Assembly (NCBI GenBank): GCA_038002745.1
Contig: JBBODD010000001.1
Span: 806,001 to 870,000 of the forward strand
Reading direction: 5' to 3'
Source of the DNA: Bacillus sp. FSL H8-0547
Lineage (GTDB): Bacteria; Bacillota; Bacilli; Bacillales; Bacillaceae
Length of the DNA stretch: 64,000 nucleotides
Of the stretch, positions 8,601 to 17,322 are shown in pieces. Numbering within the stretch: the stretch's first letter is position 1; every line of letters begins with the position of its first letter. The notes beneath the pieces are model-generated. The model searched no databases, was not told the origin of the DNA, and worked only from the letters and a program-made list of their open reading frames with translations. The position numbers were made by a program, and so were the translations under genes.

Positions 8601-8867
8601 TATCTCAAGCAATACCGCCGCAACATGCTGGCATTCCTGTTTAAAGGAGATCAGCTTCGGACAGCTGCAGGCTGCCTGAAAAACGCCGCCTTTGTCCACC
8701 GTTATCGAAACACAGAAATCTTCCTTACTTTTAACAACTGCATGACAGCGATCTTCATGGTACTCCCGGAACTTTACTTTATTGGAGCGGCGCAGCGAAT
8801 CCCCGCTTTTCAAAGAGACGCGGCCGCAGAGGTTTTCAATCATTTTTTTGTTCAGCTTCCTATTCAA
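5679..8867 (-). CDS. SNF2-family DNA helicase/translocase with SWIM zinc finger
   Basis: A 1062-residue ATP-dependent DNA-remodelling protein of the bacterial SNF2/RapA-like type, resembling B. subtilis YwqA but longer at the N-terminus. A SWIM zinc motif (Cys67-x-Cys69, then Cys79-x-His81) is followed by a long SNF2-associated region. Then come the ATPase lobes: ADDMGLGKT near residue 637, the DEAQ box near 734, the LTGTPVEN motif, and the C-terminal helicase lobe with GTGLNLTGAD and DRAHRIGQ near residue 1000. It starts at TTG 8867 with GAGGAG eight bases upstream. These proteins act on DNA or DNA-bound complexes, but the specific role here is unknown. It stands alone. Confidence 0.9.
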   Translation of the reverse strand: MNRKLNKKMIENLCGRVSLKSGDSLRRSNKVKFREYHEDRCHAVVKSKEDFCVSITVDKGGVFQAACSCPKLISFKQECQHVAAVLLEIEEHQKQGTIPPVPIEGEVSSNPDYALTDELLTAFKERKDRITEAQNYFETRTVLPAVFTFKPASKGDGGLLLALDLTVGPVKIGKPRAFLEQLNSGQSFQIAPGFLFDPESYCFTKETDAVFQQLVKIVRNERTEEDPQLLLSPISWNLLLPVLIKAPNVELEVNGEIYSGLHLSEGILPLQFDLYEEGSGYVLRVNGLKDLLLLEPYESVFSAGTWYHLEPENFERLAELDRVILASGKNTVPIPPHQVSLYLEKVVPGLRRLGDVTVSETISRRLAETSLTAKLYLDRVKNRLLAGLEFHYGNIVFNPLDEQEVRSLQVVIRDIEKEDLILKLMEESSFTRTDSGYYLQNELLEYEFLYHVLPKVEKVAKVLATTAVRSRIFKEAAPPRIKVEANKERTNWLEFKFEMDGISEKEIRNVLAALEEKRKYYRLRSGALLSLEKREYEEIYRFLNAAPVQAEDWEQELEMPLIKGLQLLDSVPVSGTMTLGDSVQQLLNGLLHPDEKEFAVPVKLEPVLRNYQKTGYKWMKSLAKHGFGGILADDMGLGKTLQSITYIVSVLPEIRRLKRPVLIICPSSLLYNWKNEIESFAPDIKTMIIDGSRKERTGHFQDHAAADVLITSYPLIRRDIHEYEKRLFYTVFYDEAQAFKNPLTQTARAVKRIQASHRFALTGTPVENSREELWSIFHVVFPELFMGLKEYSTLTRKKIARRIRPFMLRRMKEDVLPELPEKIESMEIVELFPEQKKLYAACLAKLREDTLKHLDKDTLQKNRMKILAGITRLRQICCHPSLFVDGYSGGSAKFDQLLKILEEARQSGRRVLIFSQFTSMLNLIGRKLAVLGMPYFYLDGQTAMPERVDLCRRFNEGERDLFLISLKAGGTGLNLTGADTVVHFDTWWNPAVEEQAADRAHRIGQTNKVNVIKLITRGTIEEKMNELQDKKRQLINEIVDIDEKRPFTLTEEDLHDLLRIHT

Positions 8868-8947
8868 GGCAAAAGCTCCTCAAAGTTAAATTTCGGTCTT
8901 GCATACTGTTCTTTATCTACCATTTTAACAGAGAGGGAACAAATGCA

Positions 8948-8990
8948 TAAAAAAACTGCCGCACCCCGATGGATGCAGCAGCTTTTTTTT
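8948..8990 (-). terminator. Terminator of the isocitrate lyase gene
   Basis: On the minus strand an 8-bp stem (CTGCTGCA with TGCGGCAG, one G-T pair) is followed by seven T. It begins at the aceA stop codon. Confidence 0.7.
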
Positions 8991-10272
8991 AGGACTGTGC
9001 TGTAAACTGCTCTTCTTCTGTTGAACCTTTAAGTGCAGTTGTGGAGGATGTGCCTCCTGTGATAACCTGTGACACTTCATCAAAGTAGCCTGTTCCGACT
9101 TCACGCTGATGTCTTGTCGCTGTGTAGCCGTATTGTTCGCTTGCAAACTCTGCCTGCTGAAGCTCCGAATAGGCTGCCATTCCGTTATCGCGGTATTTTC
9201 TGGCGAGCTCGAACATGCCGTAGTTGAGGGCATGGAATCCGGCAAGAGTAACGAACTGGAATTTATAGCCCATTTTCGCGATTTCTCTTTGGAATTTCGC
9301 AATTGTTTCTTCGTCCAATTTCTTTTTCCAGTTAAAGGATGGGGAGCAGTTGTAGGCAAGAAGCTTCCCAGGAAACTTCGCATGAATGGCATCCGCAAAC
9401 TTCTGAGCCTGATCAAGGTTCGGCTCTGACGTTTCGCACCAAATAAGGTCGGCATAAGGCGCATAAGCAAGTCCGCGGGCAATCGCCTGATCGATCCCGG
9501 CTGTTGTCCGGAAAAATCCTTCTGCCGTGCGCTCGCCTGTAATAAATGCCTGATCTTCAGGATCAACATCACTTGTAATTAAATCTGCTGCGTCAGCATC
9601 CGTGCGGGCAATAATGATCGTCGGAACACCCGAAACATCCGCTGCAAGGCGGGCAGAAATCAAATTCTTCACAGCTGTTTGTGTAGGCAGAAGCACTTTG
9701 CCGCCAAGGTGACCGCATTTTTTCTCAGAAGAAAGCTGGTCTTCAAAATGAACAGCAGCTGCTCCGGCTTCAATCATGCCCTTCATCAGTTCAAATACAT
9801 TAAGCTGTCCGCCAAAACCTGCTTCAGCATCTGCAATGATTGGAGCAAACCAGTCAATATCTCCTTCTCCTTCCATATGCTGAATCTGATCTGCACGCTG
9901 AAGGGCCTGGTTGATTCGTTTCACAACGGCCGGAACGCTGTTTGCCGGATAAAGGCTTTGGTCAGGGTACATATGGCCTGAAAGGTTTGCATCAGCCGCA
10001 ACCTGCCAGCCGCTTAAATAAATCGCTTTCAATCCTGCCTTTACCTGTTGAACGGCCTGATTGCCGGTTAATGCTCCCAGTGCATGAATGTAGTCTTCAG
10101 TCTGAAGCAAATTCCAGAACTTTTCTGCACCTCTGCGTGCAAGAGTATGTTCAATATCAATCGATCCGCGCAGACGAATGACTTCTTCCGCCGAATACGG
10201 TCTTTCTACTCCATTCCATCTTGCATCCATTGCCCAGCTTTCTTCCAGTTTTCGCGCTCTTTCGTTTGTCAT
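8989..10272 (-). CDS. aceA: Isocitrate lyase
   Basis: Cleaves isocitrate to glyoxylate and succinate, the first step of the glyoxylate bypass needed for growth on acetate and fatty acids. The 427-residue protein carries the catalytic signature [11 protein letters not shown] (catalytic Cys near residue 184), the Mg-binding [10 protein letters not shown]-like block, and NCSPSFNW. The ATG at 10272 follows GGAGGG by seven bases; a TTG five codons earlier sits inside that ribosome site. No malate synthase is in the window, and the gene looks monocistronic. Its presence fits the fatty-acid activation genes nearby. Confidence 0.95.
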   Translation of the reverse strand: MTNERARKLEESWAMDARWNGVERPYSAEEVIRLRGSIDIEHTLARRGAEKFWNLLQTEDYIHALGALTGNQAVQQVKAGLKAIYLSGWQVAADANLSGHMYPDQSLYPANSVPAVVKRINQALQRADQIQHMEGEGDIDWFAPIIADAEAGFGGQLNVFELMKGMIEAGAAAVHFEDQLSSEKKCGHLGGKVLLPTQTAVKNLISARLAADVSGVPTIIIARTDADAADLITSDVDPEDQAFITGERTAEGFFRTTAGIDQAIARGLAYAPYADLIWCETSEPNLDQAQKFADAIHAKFPGKLLAYNCSPSFNWKKKLDEETIAKFQREIAKMGYKFQFVTLAGFHALNYGMFELARKYRDNGMAAYSELQQAEFASEQYGYTATRHQREVGTGYFDEVSQVITGGTSSTTALKGSTEEEQFTAQS

Positions 10273-10509
10273 TTCCAGTCCCTCCAATAGTCTGTACGTT
10301 TTGTTATAATACAGTTTGTATTTTATAGTATTAATATATAACAGATTAATTGAAAATGGAATCTTTTTCTTTTAAATTTTTTGAATTTTTTTAGATTTAT
10401 TGATTGAAAGCTTGATATTACTGGGTTTTATAAGATTCATAAAGAAGAGGAGCCAGTCTACCGCTGTATGATAACAGCAGGAAAGCAGGAGAAAGTTTCA
10501 CTCAAAACG

Positions 10510-10545
10510 AAAAAAATCCGAACTAACAGCCAGTTCGGATTTTTT
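10510..10545 (-). terminator. Terminator of the M48 protease gene
   Basis: Perfect stem AAAAAATCCGAACT/AGTTCGGATTTTTT with a 7-nt loop, just past the minus-strand protease gene end. The rest of 10273-10567 is AT-rich and should contain the aceA promoter; no clear hexamers were identified. Confidence 0.85.
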
Positions 10546-10567
10546 AAAAGTAATAATCAGTTTCTTA

Positions 10568-11833
10568 TTATTCTTCCCTCCCGCTGCCCCATTCTTCAAG
10601 ATAGTTGATTCTTTCCAAAATGGTCGGGTGGCTGTATCTGAAGATTTTCACGAGCCCCGGCGGATTGACCTGGCTTAAACCGGCACGCGTCAGTTCCTGG
10701 AATGTGTTTACCGCAGCCTCCGGGTTCTCTGTCATTTCTATGGCATACAGATCTGCGTCCTTTTCCTGGTGGCGCGATATGATATTTGAAAAAGGATCAG
10801 AGGCAAAGCTCAGCATGCCGAGCAGCATGAGAAAAAGCGGGAGTGAGGCAAGCTGTTTTTTCCCGTCAAGCTTCAGAACGTGCCCGTAACGCCTGATGGA
10901 GAAATTCATGAGCCTGTTGATCATATAAAGACCAAGCAAAGTGAGCACGAGATAGCCGCCTATCCCGATATAAATATGCTTCATCACATAGTGCCCCATC
11001 TCATGCGCCATGATAAACAGAATTTCTTCTTCGCTCAGTTTATTTAACGTTGTATCCCAAAGAACAATCCTTGAGTTGTCTCCAATTCCTGTGACGTATG
11101 CGTTCAAAGCATTTGTCTTCTCAGACATGTTCACTTCAAACACATGATCTGCCGGAATGTTGGCCTCCTCGGCAATCGCGAGGATCTTCGTTTCAAGCTC
11201 TTTATTTTTAAGAGGCGTAAACTCATTGTACAGCGGGTCGATCAGGACCGGCTGAATAAACATCAGGAACAGGCTGAACGGTACAGAGAGAATCCACGCA
11301 AACAGCCACCATTTCCTTGAAAATTTTCTGATCAGGCCGTACAATACGGCAACAATCAGCACCATAATTGCGCAGTTCACCCAGAAATCAATCAGCTGAT
11401 CCTTCATCCACCCTGAAAAAGTCTGGGTCGTAATGTGATAGGACAGCGAAATTTTATAGCGCAGCCATTCAAGCGGAAAAGCACAGACCGTTACAAGCAA
11501 AGACAATCCAAAGACAAACACGGCCGTCTGGATAATAAAAAACCTGGAGATACTTTCAGCCCAGCGCTGCATCTTCTTTGCAAACCCGGTAACGAGGACA
11601 ACAAAAAAGATAAACCATTCAAACGGAGCGGCGGCAAAAAACATAAAATCCCTCAGCTTCGAGTATTCACCCGAGAGCATCAGCTCCCTGCTGTTCATAA
11701 ACGTATTCGGGTCGGCTGAACCGCCCTGGAATTGTGCCGGAAGTGTGGAGTCCGCTCCCATATAGATATACCAGTAGACAAACAGGCCGTATAAAAAATA
11801 AATCAGGACTGATACAGTAAGCCATTTGCGCAT
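10568..11833 (-). CDS. yhfN: M48 zinc metalloprotease, CAAX-prenyl-protease-1-like (YhfN-like)
   Basis: A 421-residue integral membrane metalloprotease. Residues 1-200 hold the CAAX protease 1 N-terminal membrane domain, with about four helices. The zinc site HEMGHY follows near residue 275, and the third ligand is the glutamate in the later EKDADLYA segment. Helices flank the catalytic domain. B. subtilis YhfN has the same size and domain order. Family members degrade or process membrane proteins on the cytosolic side. ATG after GGGGGAGG. Separated from azlD by about 80 bp; same strand but probably its own unit. Confidence 0.88.
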   Translation of the reverse strand: MRKWLTVSVLIYFLYGLFVYWYIYMGADSTLPAQFQGGSADPNTFMNSRELMLSGEYSKLRDFMFFAAAPFEWFIFFVVLVTGFAKKMQRWAESISRFFIIQTAVFVFGLSLLVTVCAFPLEWLRYKISLSYHITTQTFSGWMKDQLIDFWVNCAIMVLIVAVLYGLIRKFSRKWWLFAWILSVPFSLFLMFIQPVLIDPLYNEFTPLKNKELETKILAIAEEANIPADHVFEVNMSEKTNALNAYVTGIGDNSRIVLWDTTLNKLSEEEILFIMAHEMGHYVMKHIYIGIGGYLVLTLLGLYMINRLMNFSIRRYGHVLKLDGKKQLASLPLFLMLLGMLSFASDPFSNIISRHQEKDADLYAIEMTENPEAAVNTFQELTRAGLSQVNPPGLVKIFRYSHPTILERINYLEEWGSGREE

Positions 11834-11910
11834 GATGTTGTCCTCCCCCGAACAAGCTCTTTGTACTAGTGTAGTGTGAAAGCGGCAGAGTTAGAACTTA
11901 TTCGTACGGA

Positions 11911-12216
11911 TTAAAACAATAGCCCGTACACGATAAGGGTAAAAATGGAACTCATGACGACAATGATGACATTCACACCAAAATAGGCCACTGCAAATGC
12001 TGCCGCGGCGCCAACTGCCCCAAACCAAATATCCTCCTGGATAAAAAAGACACCGGGCACAATCAGGGCTCCGAGCGTTGCAAACGGAACATTCCGCAAT
12101 ACATTCTGAACAAAAGGCGGCAGATCTATACCGCTTAGCGCAACAAGCGGAATCATTCTTGGGAGATAGGTTACTATAGCCATTCCGAGGATCATCATCA
12201 TCATATTACTCATCAT
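11911..12216 (-). CDS. azlD: AzlD family branched-chain amino acid exporter subunit
   Basis: A 101-residue membrane protein with four hydrophobic segments. It contains the AzlD-type TYLPRMIPLVALS and LRNVPFATLGALIVPG motifs. AzlD partners with AzlC to export branched-chain amino acids and their analogues. Translation is likely coupled: the two in-frame ATG codons (12216, 12213) lie just before the azlC stop codon, and AAGGGGG in the azlC 3' end is the ribosome site. The open frame extends further upstream but lacks any better start. Confidence 0.88.
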   Translation of the reverse strand: MMSNMMMMILGMAIVTYLPRMIPLVALSGIDLPPFVQNVLRNVPFATLGALIVPGVFFIQEDIWFGAVGAAAAFAVAYFGVNVIIVVMSSIFTLIVYGLLF

Positions 12217-12925
12217 GCCGCTTGGCCCCCTTTGAATAAGCAAGTTCAACTAAGACAGCGGATAACAGGGTGGACAGGACAATTGACCAGCCTGTTGAAA
12301 GAGAGCCTGTCAGATAGAAAACGGAATTAAAAACCGCTGCCGCGCCCGCTAAAAAGACGACCTTCCGCTGCTTTTTCATTGACGGGACGAGCAGGCCGAT
12401 AAACATCGCATACAGCGCAACAGACATACTTTCCTGCAGGGTTTCCGGAAGATTTGCGCCAATCAGATGACCGACACCGGAAAAAACAACCCAGCTTGAA
12501 TATGAAATAAAAATAAGTCCGAACATATATCCAGCAGATACCGTTCCCTCTTTAACCGAAGCTACGGAAAAGGTTTCATCTGTGATACCGAAAGAATAGA
12601 GCGCCTTTTTCCAAAGACTGTCCCCCTCCACCTTTTCATTCAGGGAGGCTGACATTAAAAAATGCCGGATGTTCACAATGAACGTCGTAAACACAATTTC
12701 AAAAGTGCCCGTGCCTGCCGCAAGCAGGCTGAGCGATATGTATTGGGCAGCACCTGCAAACACAAAAATGCTCATCATCACCGTTTCAGAAAGGGTCAGT
12801 CCTGTTTCCCCCGCAAGCAGCCCGAATGTCAGCGCCACCGGCATATACCCGACCGCAATGCTGAGCCCCGCTGTCATCCCCTCTGAAAAGTGCGTCTGTT
12901 TTCTGATAAACGCTGTTTCTGCCAT
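12206..12925 (-). CDS. azlC: AzlC family branched-chain amino acid permease
   Basis: A 239-residue membrane protein of the AzlC family, the larger subunit of the two-component LIV-E exporter. Typical features are GYMPVALTFGLLAGETGL near the N-terminus, SIFVFAGAAQYISLSLL, the HFLMSASLN motif and the SFGITDETFSV motif. The ATG at 12925 has GAGGAGG upstream; longer in-frame extension into the regulator gene is rejected. It lies 19 bp after the XRE regulator and overlaps azlD by 11 bp, so the three genes form an operon. Confidence 0.92.
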   Translation of the reverse strand: MAETAFIRKQTHFSEGMTAGLSIAVGYMPVALTFGLLAGETGLTLSETVMMSIFVFAGAAQYISLSLLAAGTGTFEIVFTTFIVNIRHFLMSASLNEKVEGDSLWKKALYSFGITDETFSVASVKEGTVSAGYMFGLIFISYSSWVVFSGVGHLIGANLPETLQESMSVALYAMFIGLLVPSMKKQRKVVFLAGAAAVFNSVFYLTGSLSTGWSIVLSTLLSAVLVELAYSKGAKRHDE

Positions 12926-12944
12926 TGTGTTTCCTCCTCTCTCC

Positions 12945-13496
12945 CTATGAATAATAGATAAGCAGAAAGCATCTTGAAACTGCTTCTGTCTTATTTTCGT
13001 AAACGTGCTCCCGGTTAGCAGTAAATTTGATTGAATCTCCTTTTCCCAGTTCATAGTGATCGTCACCGATTGAGACAAAAAGTTCACCTTCACTGACAAA
13101 CAAGTACTCTTCCACTCCGCTCAAATGCTGCTGCGAAACATGTCTGCAGCCCGGAAGAAGCTCAAGCAAAAATACTTCAAACTTCTTCTGCTGATCATAA
13201 GGAAAATAAGGATACACACGATATTTCTCGTTTACATCCTGCAAAGCGGTCTTTTCCTCTTTGCGGACAATAGAGATTCCGGCGTTTTCTTCTTCAACGA
13301 GAGATGAAAAAGAGACTCCAAGACCATTTGCAATTTTCCACAGGGTGTTGACGGTCGGACTTGACTGCCCTTTTTCAATTTGGGCAAGCATCCCCTTGCT
13401 CACACCTGTGACGGCTGAAAGCTGATCAAGACTGTACTGGCGCATTTTCCGGATGCTTTTTAAGTTGTAGCCAATCTGCTCCTGCAAGGATTTCAT
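12945..13496 (-). CDS. XRE-family regulator with C-terminal cupin domain
   Basis: A 183-residue transcription factor. The N-terminal helix-turn-helix (about residues 8-62) reads LKSIRKMRQYSLDQLSAVTGVSKGMLAQIEKG in pieces typical of XRE proteins. The C-terminal half (about 105-180) is a small cupin barrel with HLSGVEEYLFVSEGEL and FTANREHVY. This architecture commonly controls an adjacent amino-acid exporter or catabolic operon and senses a small ligand through the cupin. Being first in the azlC-azlD operon, it most likely regulates it and itself. It is not the Lrp-type AzlB of B. subtilis. Confidence 0.88.
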   Translation of the reverse strand: MKSLQEQIGYNLKSIRKMRQYSLDQLSAVTGVSKGMLAQIEKGQSSPTVNTLWKIANGLGVSFSSLVEEENAGISIVRKEEKTALQDVNEKYRVYPYFPYDQQKKFEVFLLELLPGCRHVSQQHLSGVEEYLFVSEGELFVSIGDDHYELGKGDSIKFTANREHVYENKTEAVSRCFLLIYYS

Positions 13497-13578
13497 ATCT
13501 GTCTCCTTTCGTTAATGTTTTTTATAGTATACATTTGTATAATATTTTGAACAATAGGAAATATTCAGACACAAGAAC

Positions 13579-13694
13579 AAAAGCGCAAGCGCCTTGGTCA
13601 GATCCGATAGGCAGATAAGAATCCGTCGGAAAAGTCCGGGTTTGACTTTTTTGACGGATTTGTTCTGACTGAGGATTTAGGCGCTTACGCTTGC
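13579..13694. repeat. Solo hairpin-forming interspersed repeat (relative of the 122-bp array)
   Basis: Outer arms AAGCGCAAGCGCCT (13581-13594) and AGGCGCTTACGCTT (13679-13692) pair over 14 bp with one mismatch. Inside, AATCCGTC (13620-13627) pairs with GACGGATT (13653-13660), and AAAAGTC with GACTTTT. The central 50 bases match the units at 61385-62045. No ORF. It lies between the regulator gene and the enoyl-CoA hydratase terminator. Confidence 0.85.
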
Positions 13695-13751
13695 CGATGA
13701 TAACTTTGTTATGTTATCCACAGCCCTATTATTCTTTATTATTTGCTGAAC

Positions 13752-13783
13752 AAGAAAAAGCAGCCGGCCGGCTGCTTTTTCTT
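13752..13783 (-). terminator. Terminator of the lcfB operon
   Basis: A perfect 32-bp palindrome built around GCAGCCGGCCGGCTGC with A and T runs at either end. It overlaps the stop codon of the enoyl-CoA hydratase gene. Confidence 0.85.
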
Positions 13784-14552
13784 ACTTTCCTTTGAAAACG
13801 GGTTTTCTTTTTTCACTGAAGGCTGCTAATGCCTCCAGACGGTCCTCCGTTGGAATAGTCACTTCATATGCTTTGCGTTCAATATGAAGGCCTGTCTGAA
13901 GATCTGCATTCATTCCCTGTTTGACGGCAAACTTTGCCTGCTGCAGGGCAATTGGCGCATTTTTAAGAATTTCCTCTGCGAGCTCCTTAGCAGCTTCGAG
14001 CGCATTCGGAGCTGTTTTTAAGGCAAGTCCATAGGCTGCTGCCTGCTCGGAAGTGATTTTCCTCGCAGTCAAAATCAGCTCCAGCGCCTTCGCCTCCCCA
14101 ATAATTCTCGGAAGACGCTGCGTTCCTCCTGCACCCGGAATAATTCCGAGTCCAGTCTCTGTGAGGCCCACTGACGTTCGCTCAGCAATGATTCTGAAAT
14201 CGCATGAAAGAGCAAGCTCCATGCCGCCCCCGAATGCATAGCCGTTAATGGCGGCAATGGTTGGCTGAGGAAGTGAATCAATTTTCGTGAAAACTTCACC
14301 TATTTTAAAGAGGTTCCGTTTCACCTGCTGGTCAGTCAGCATTTTTCGTTCCTTTAAATCAGCTCCGGCACAAAAGGCTTTATCTCCTGATCCTGTAAAA
14401 ATAACGGCCCTTACTTCTTCGTTTGTCCGGATATCCTCTACTGCCTCCTCAAGCTGAAGAAGCGTTTCGTAGTTGAAACAGTTGAACACTTCCGGTCTGT
14501 TCAGCGTGACGACCGCAAGATTCTTTTCTACCGTATATAGAATAGTTGTCAA
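13782..14552 (-). CDS. Enoyl-CoA hydratase/isomerase family protein
   Basis: A 256-residue crotonase-fold enzyme, probably hydrating trans-2-enoyl-CoA in fatty-acid beta-oxidation. The oxyanion-hole segment AFCAGADLKE (about residues 60-69) is present. Both catalytic glutamates are present too, in GYAFGGGMELALSCD and ETGLGIIPGAGGTQRLPR. It starts at TTG 14552, seven bases after GGGGGGAAG. The 17-bp gap to the upstream acyl-CoA ligase gene shows an operon, so both should be controlled from the FadR box before the ligase. The exact substrate cannot be told from the sequence. Confidence 0.92.
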   Translation of the reverse strand: MTTILYTVEKNLAVVTLNRPEVFNCFNYETLLQLEEAVEDIRTNEEVRAVIFTGSGDKAFCAGADLKERKMLTDQQVKRNLFKIGEVFTKIDSLPQPTIAAINGYAFGGGMELALSCDFRIIAERTSVGLTETGLGIIPGAGGTQRLPRIIGEAKALELILTARKITSEQAAAYGLALKTAPNALEAAKELAEEILKNAPIALQQAKFAVKQGMNADLQTGLHIERKAYEVTIPTEDRLEALAAFSEKRKPVFKGK

Positions 14553-14569
14553 AACAGACTTCCCCCCGG

Positions 14570-16126
14570 CTATTTTTGAAGAACTTGATCCTTAAGCGCT
14601 CTGCGCAGGATTTTTCCAGTCGTATTCTTTGGAAGCTCCTCCAGGAATTCAATGGAGCCAGGGACTTTATACTTCGCCAGATGCTCACGGCAGTGCGCTT
14701 TCAGGCCTTCTTCTGTCAGCGATTTGTCTTTTACAACAACAAAGCATTTCACCGCTTCTCCCTGATTCGGGTCAGGCACGCCGACAACCGCAGCTTCCAC
14801 TACACCCGGGTGGCTGTAGAGAACTTCCTCAACTTCACGGGGATAAACATTATAGCCGCCGACGATGACCATATCTTTTTTACGGTCAACAATTGTAAAA
14901 TAGCCTTCTTCATCCATTGTGGCAAGGTCGCCTGTATAAAGCCAGCCATTGCGGATTGTATGGGCTGTTTCCTCAGGCATGTTATAGTAGCCCTTCATGA
15001 CATTCGGGCCCTTGACGATCAGTTCTCCAACCTGTCCTGGAGGCACTTCCTCTCCAAGCTCATTCACCACTTTATTTTCAACGTTTAAAATGTTTGTCCC
15101 GATGGATCCTGCCTTTCTCGGACGGTCCAGCGGATTAAAGCAGGTGACAGGAGAAGCTTCCGATAAACCATAGCCTTCCGACACAACCACATTAAATTTC
15201 TGTTCAAAGCCTTTTAAAAGAGCAACCGGCATCGAAGCTCCGCCGGAAATGCACAATCTGAGCGTCCGAAGATCCTCTTTGTCCCCGCCTTCATGCTGAA
15301 GAAGGAAATTATACATCGTCGGTACTCCTGCAAAAACAGTTGCTTCATACGTTTTTACAAGCTTAAAGATTTCAGCAGGGCTAAAGCGCGGAACAATCAG
15401 CAATGTTGCACCGCTGATCAGCGGCGCGTTCAGCGAAACCGTCAGACAGAACACGTGGAACATCGGTAGAGTCGCTACGATTTTGTCCCCGTCGTTCATT
15501 TTCAAGTAAGAACCTACATCACGTGCATTGCTGTACAGGTTTTTGTGCGTCAGCATAGCGCCTTTCGGCTTTCCTGTCGTGCCTGATGTATAGAGAATGA
15601 CAGCCGTGTCATCGTCCTCAAGCGTAACTTCAGCCGGGTTTGCGCCTGCCTGGGCCACAATACTTGTAAACGATTTCAATTTTGGACTGATTGAAAGCGA
15701 AGACACATCAAACCCGCTCTTAGCTTCTGACGGAGGTGTTTCACATGAGATAATGTGCTCGACCTGAGGCAGAACCCCATTCATTTTTTCAAAAAGCGGC
15801 AGCAGCACATCCAGTGTGACAATTGTCTTTACATCACCGTTATTCAATATGTACCCGATTTCATCCGGTGTGTAAATTGGATTGATTGGTATAACCGTAG
15901 CCCCCGCGCGCATTGCCCCGTAAAGAGAAATCACGAAATACGGAGAATTGCCAAGCACAAGCGCAAGATGATCCCCCTTTTTGACCCCAAGCTGCTGCAG
16001 ACTGTCAGCAAATTTGCTGATCAGCACATCAAGTTCCCCGTACGACGTTTCTTTCCCTTCAAAAATAAACGCCGGCTTGCCTCCGTACTTCTGTGCAGAC
16101 AGAGACAGCTGTGATAGTAAATTCAT
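14570..16126 (-). CDS. lcfB: Long-chain fatty-acid-CoA ligase, LcfB-like
   Basis: Activates fatty acids to acyl-CoA with ATP for beta-oxidation. The 518-residue protein has the AMP-binding signature [20 protein letters not shown] near residue 178, the [10 protein letters not shown] motif, the [17 protein letters not shown] motif, the linker [21 protein letters not shown] and the catalytic lysine in [11 protein letters not shown] near the end. The ATG at 16126 follows GGGGTGGG; an upstream in-frame ATG overlaps the operator. Equivalent to B. subtilis lcfB (yhfL), a known member of the FadR regulon. Confidence 0.93.
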   Translation of the reverse strand: MNLLSQLSLSAQKYGGKPAFIFEGKETSYGELDVLISKFADSLQQLGVKKGDHLALVLGNSPYFVISLYGAMRAGATVIPINPIYTPDEIGYILNNGDVKTIVTLDVLLPLFEKMNGVLPQVEHIISCETPPSEAKSGFDVSSLSISPKLKSFTSIVAQAGANPAEVTLEDDDTAVILYTSGTTGKPKGAMLTHKNLYSNARDVGSYLKMNDGDKIVATLPMFHVFCLTVSLNAPLISGATLLIVPRFSPAEIFKLVKTYEATVFAGVPTMYNFLLQHEGGDKEDLRTLRLCISGGASMPVALLKGFEQKFNVVVSEGYGLSEASPVTCFNPLDRPRKAGSIGTNILNVENKVVNELGEEVPPGQVGELIVKGPNVMKGYYNMPEETAHTIRNGWLYTGDLATMDEEGYFTIVDRKKDMVIVGGYNVYPREVEEVLYSHPGVVEAAVVGVPDPNQGEAVKCFVVVKDKSLTEEGLKAHCREHLAKYKVPGSIEFLEELPKNTTGKILRRALKDQVLQK

Positions 16127-16142
16127 TCTCCCACCCCTTGCG

Positions 16143-16168
16143 AAAATGAATGAACAGCCATTCATTTT
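16143..16168. promoter_or_regulatory. FadR (YsiA-type) operator upstream of lcfB
   Basis: A perfect 10-bp inverted repeat, AAAATGAATG-N6-CATTCATTTT, matches the Bacillus FadR box pattern TGAATGA-N4-TCATTCA with one change. It lies 17 bp before the lcfB start codon. Binding there would block transcription until long-chain acyl-CoA releases FadR. Confidence 0.82.
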
Positions 16169-16286
16169 CTAAAAATTTAAAACTATAAATCTATTATATT
16201 TTATGACGGAAAAATTCTCAACAAACGGCTTGGCGGATGTGGGAGAAATTTGCTGAATTGTGAACGTATATCACCTGCCCAACAAT

Positions 16287-16315
16287 AAAAAAGCGCCCTA
16301 AAAAAGGACGCGCTC
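16287..16315 (-). terminator. Terminator of the yhfI-lplJ operon
   Basis: On the minus strand AGCGC...GCGCT forms a short stem with an internal mismatch, followed by six T, five bases after the lplJ stop. Confidence 0.55.
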
Positions 16316-16320
16316 CGTAA

Positions 16321-17310
16321 TCAATAGATAAGCTCAATAAATTGTTCTTTTTCAATATTGCCGAAATAATGCTTGATATCTGTGTCCCTCAAAGCTGTTT
16401 CAATGGAAGAACGGTCATATTGCAGGCCGGTAAGAAGGTTTTCGATCTCTTCAACTTCACCTACCCCGAAGAAGTCTCCGAAGATTTTGCAGTTTTCGAT
16501 TTTACCTTTCTTCACTTCCAGGCGGATGTCAATCTGTCCGATCGGAAAGCGGTGCGAATGCTGGAGGTTAAAGGATGGCGATTTGCCGTAGTTCCAGTTC
16601 CAGTTCTGATAGCGTTCCTCAGACAGAGCATGGATTTTTTCCCAATCCGCTTCTGTTAAAACGTATTGCGGAATTTCGCCGTCTGTATCGAAGATGTAGC
16701 GCAGAATCAGTTCTCTGAATTCCTCAATCGTGATTTTCTCTTCAAGAAATTCGCTGATGTTTGCCACACGGCTGCGAATGGATTTGATTCCTTTTGACTC
16801 GATCTTGTCCTTTTTCACTTTCAGCGCGGACACGACGTTTTCCATTTCCGAATCAAACAGCAGCGTTCCATGGCTGAACATTCTGCCCTTTGTAGAAAAC
16901 TGGGCATTTCCTGAAATCTTTCTGCCTTCAGCAAGGATATCATTGCGGCCGCTAAGCTCCGCATCTACACCAAGACGCTTTAATGCGCGCGTCACGGGTT
17001 CAGTGAATTTTTTGAAATTGTGAAAGCTGTTTCCGTCATCTTTTGTAATAAAGCTGAAGTTCAGGTTACCAAGGTCATGATAAACCGCACCCCCGCCTGA
17101 AAGCCTCCGCACAACATGAAGACCCTGCTCTTCCACATACTTTGTGTTGATTTCTTCTATTGTATTTTGATTCTTCCCGATGATAATGGAAGGTTCGTTA
17201 ATATAAAAAAGCAAATACGATTGCTCAGGATCGAGATTTTTCAGGCAATATTCTTCGATTGCCAGATTGATTCTCGGATCTGTAATTCCTTTATTATCAA
17301 TAAACAGCAT
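16321..17310 (-). CDS. lplJ: Lipoate-protein ligase, LplJ-like
   Basis: Attaches scavenged lipoate to the lipoyl domains of 2-oxoacid dehydrogenases and glycine cleavage H protein. The 329-residue protein has the biotin/lipoate ligase core with RRLSGGGAVYHDLGNLNFSF (about residues 69-88), the GRNDI motif, KISGNAQ with the catalytic lysine, and HGTLLFDS. A C-terminal accessory domain starts near residue 250. Size and order match B. subtilis LplJ (yhfJ). ATG after AGGAGG. It follows yhfI by 12 bp in an operon. Confidence 0.93.
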   Translation of the reverse strand: MLFIDNKGITDPRINLAIEEYCLKNLDPEQSYLLFYINEPSIIIGKNQNTIEEINTKYVEEQGLHVVRRLSGGGAVYHDLGNLNFSFITKDDGNSFHNFKKFTEPVTRALKRLGVDAELSGRNDILAEGRKISGNAQFSTKGRMFSHGTLLFDSEMENVVSALKVKKDKIESKGIKSIRSRVANISEFLEEKITIEEFRELILRYIFDTDGEIPQYVLTEADWEKIHALSEERYQNWNWNYGKSPSFNLQHSHRFPIGQIDIRLEVKKGKIENCKIFGDFFGVGEVEEIENLLTGLQYDRSSIETALRDTDIKHYFGNIEKEQFIELIY

Positions 17311-17322
17311 GTACTTTTCCTC

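Noticed and set aside
12926-13099. N-terminal extension of AzlC into the regulator gene
   Set aside because: The extension is out of family, overlaps the XRE gene in another frame, and the strong ribosome site belongs to the ATG at 12925.
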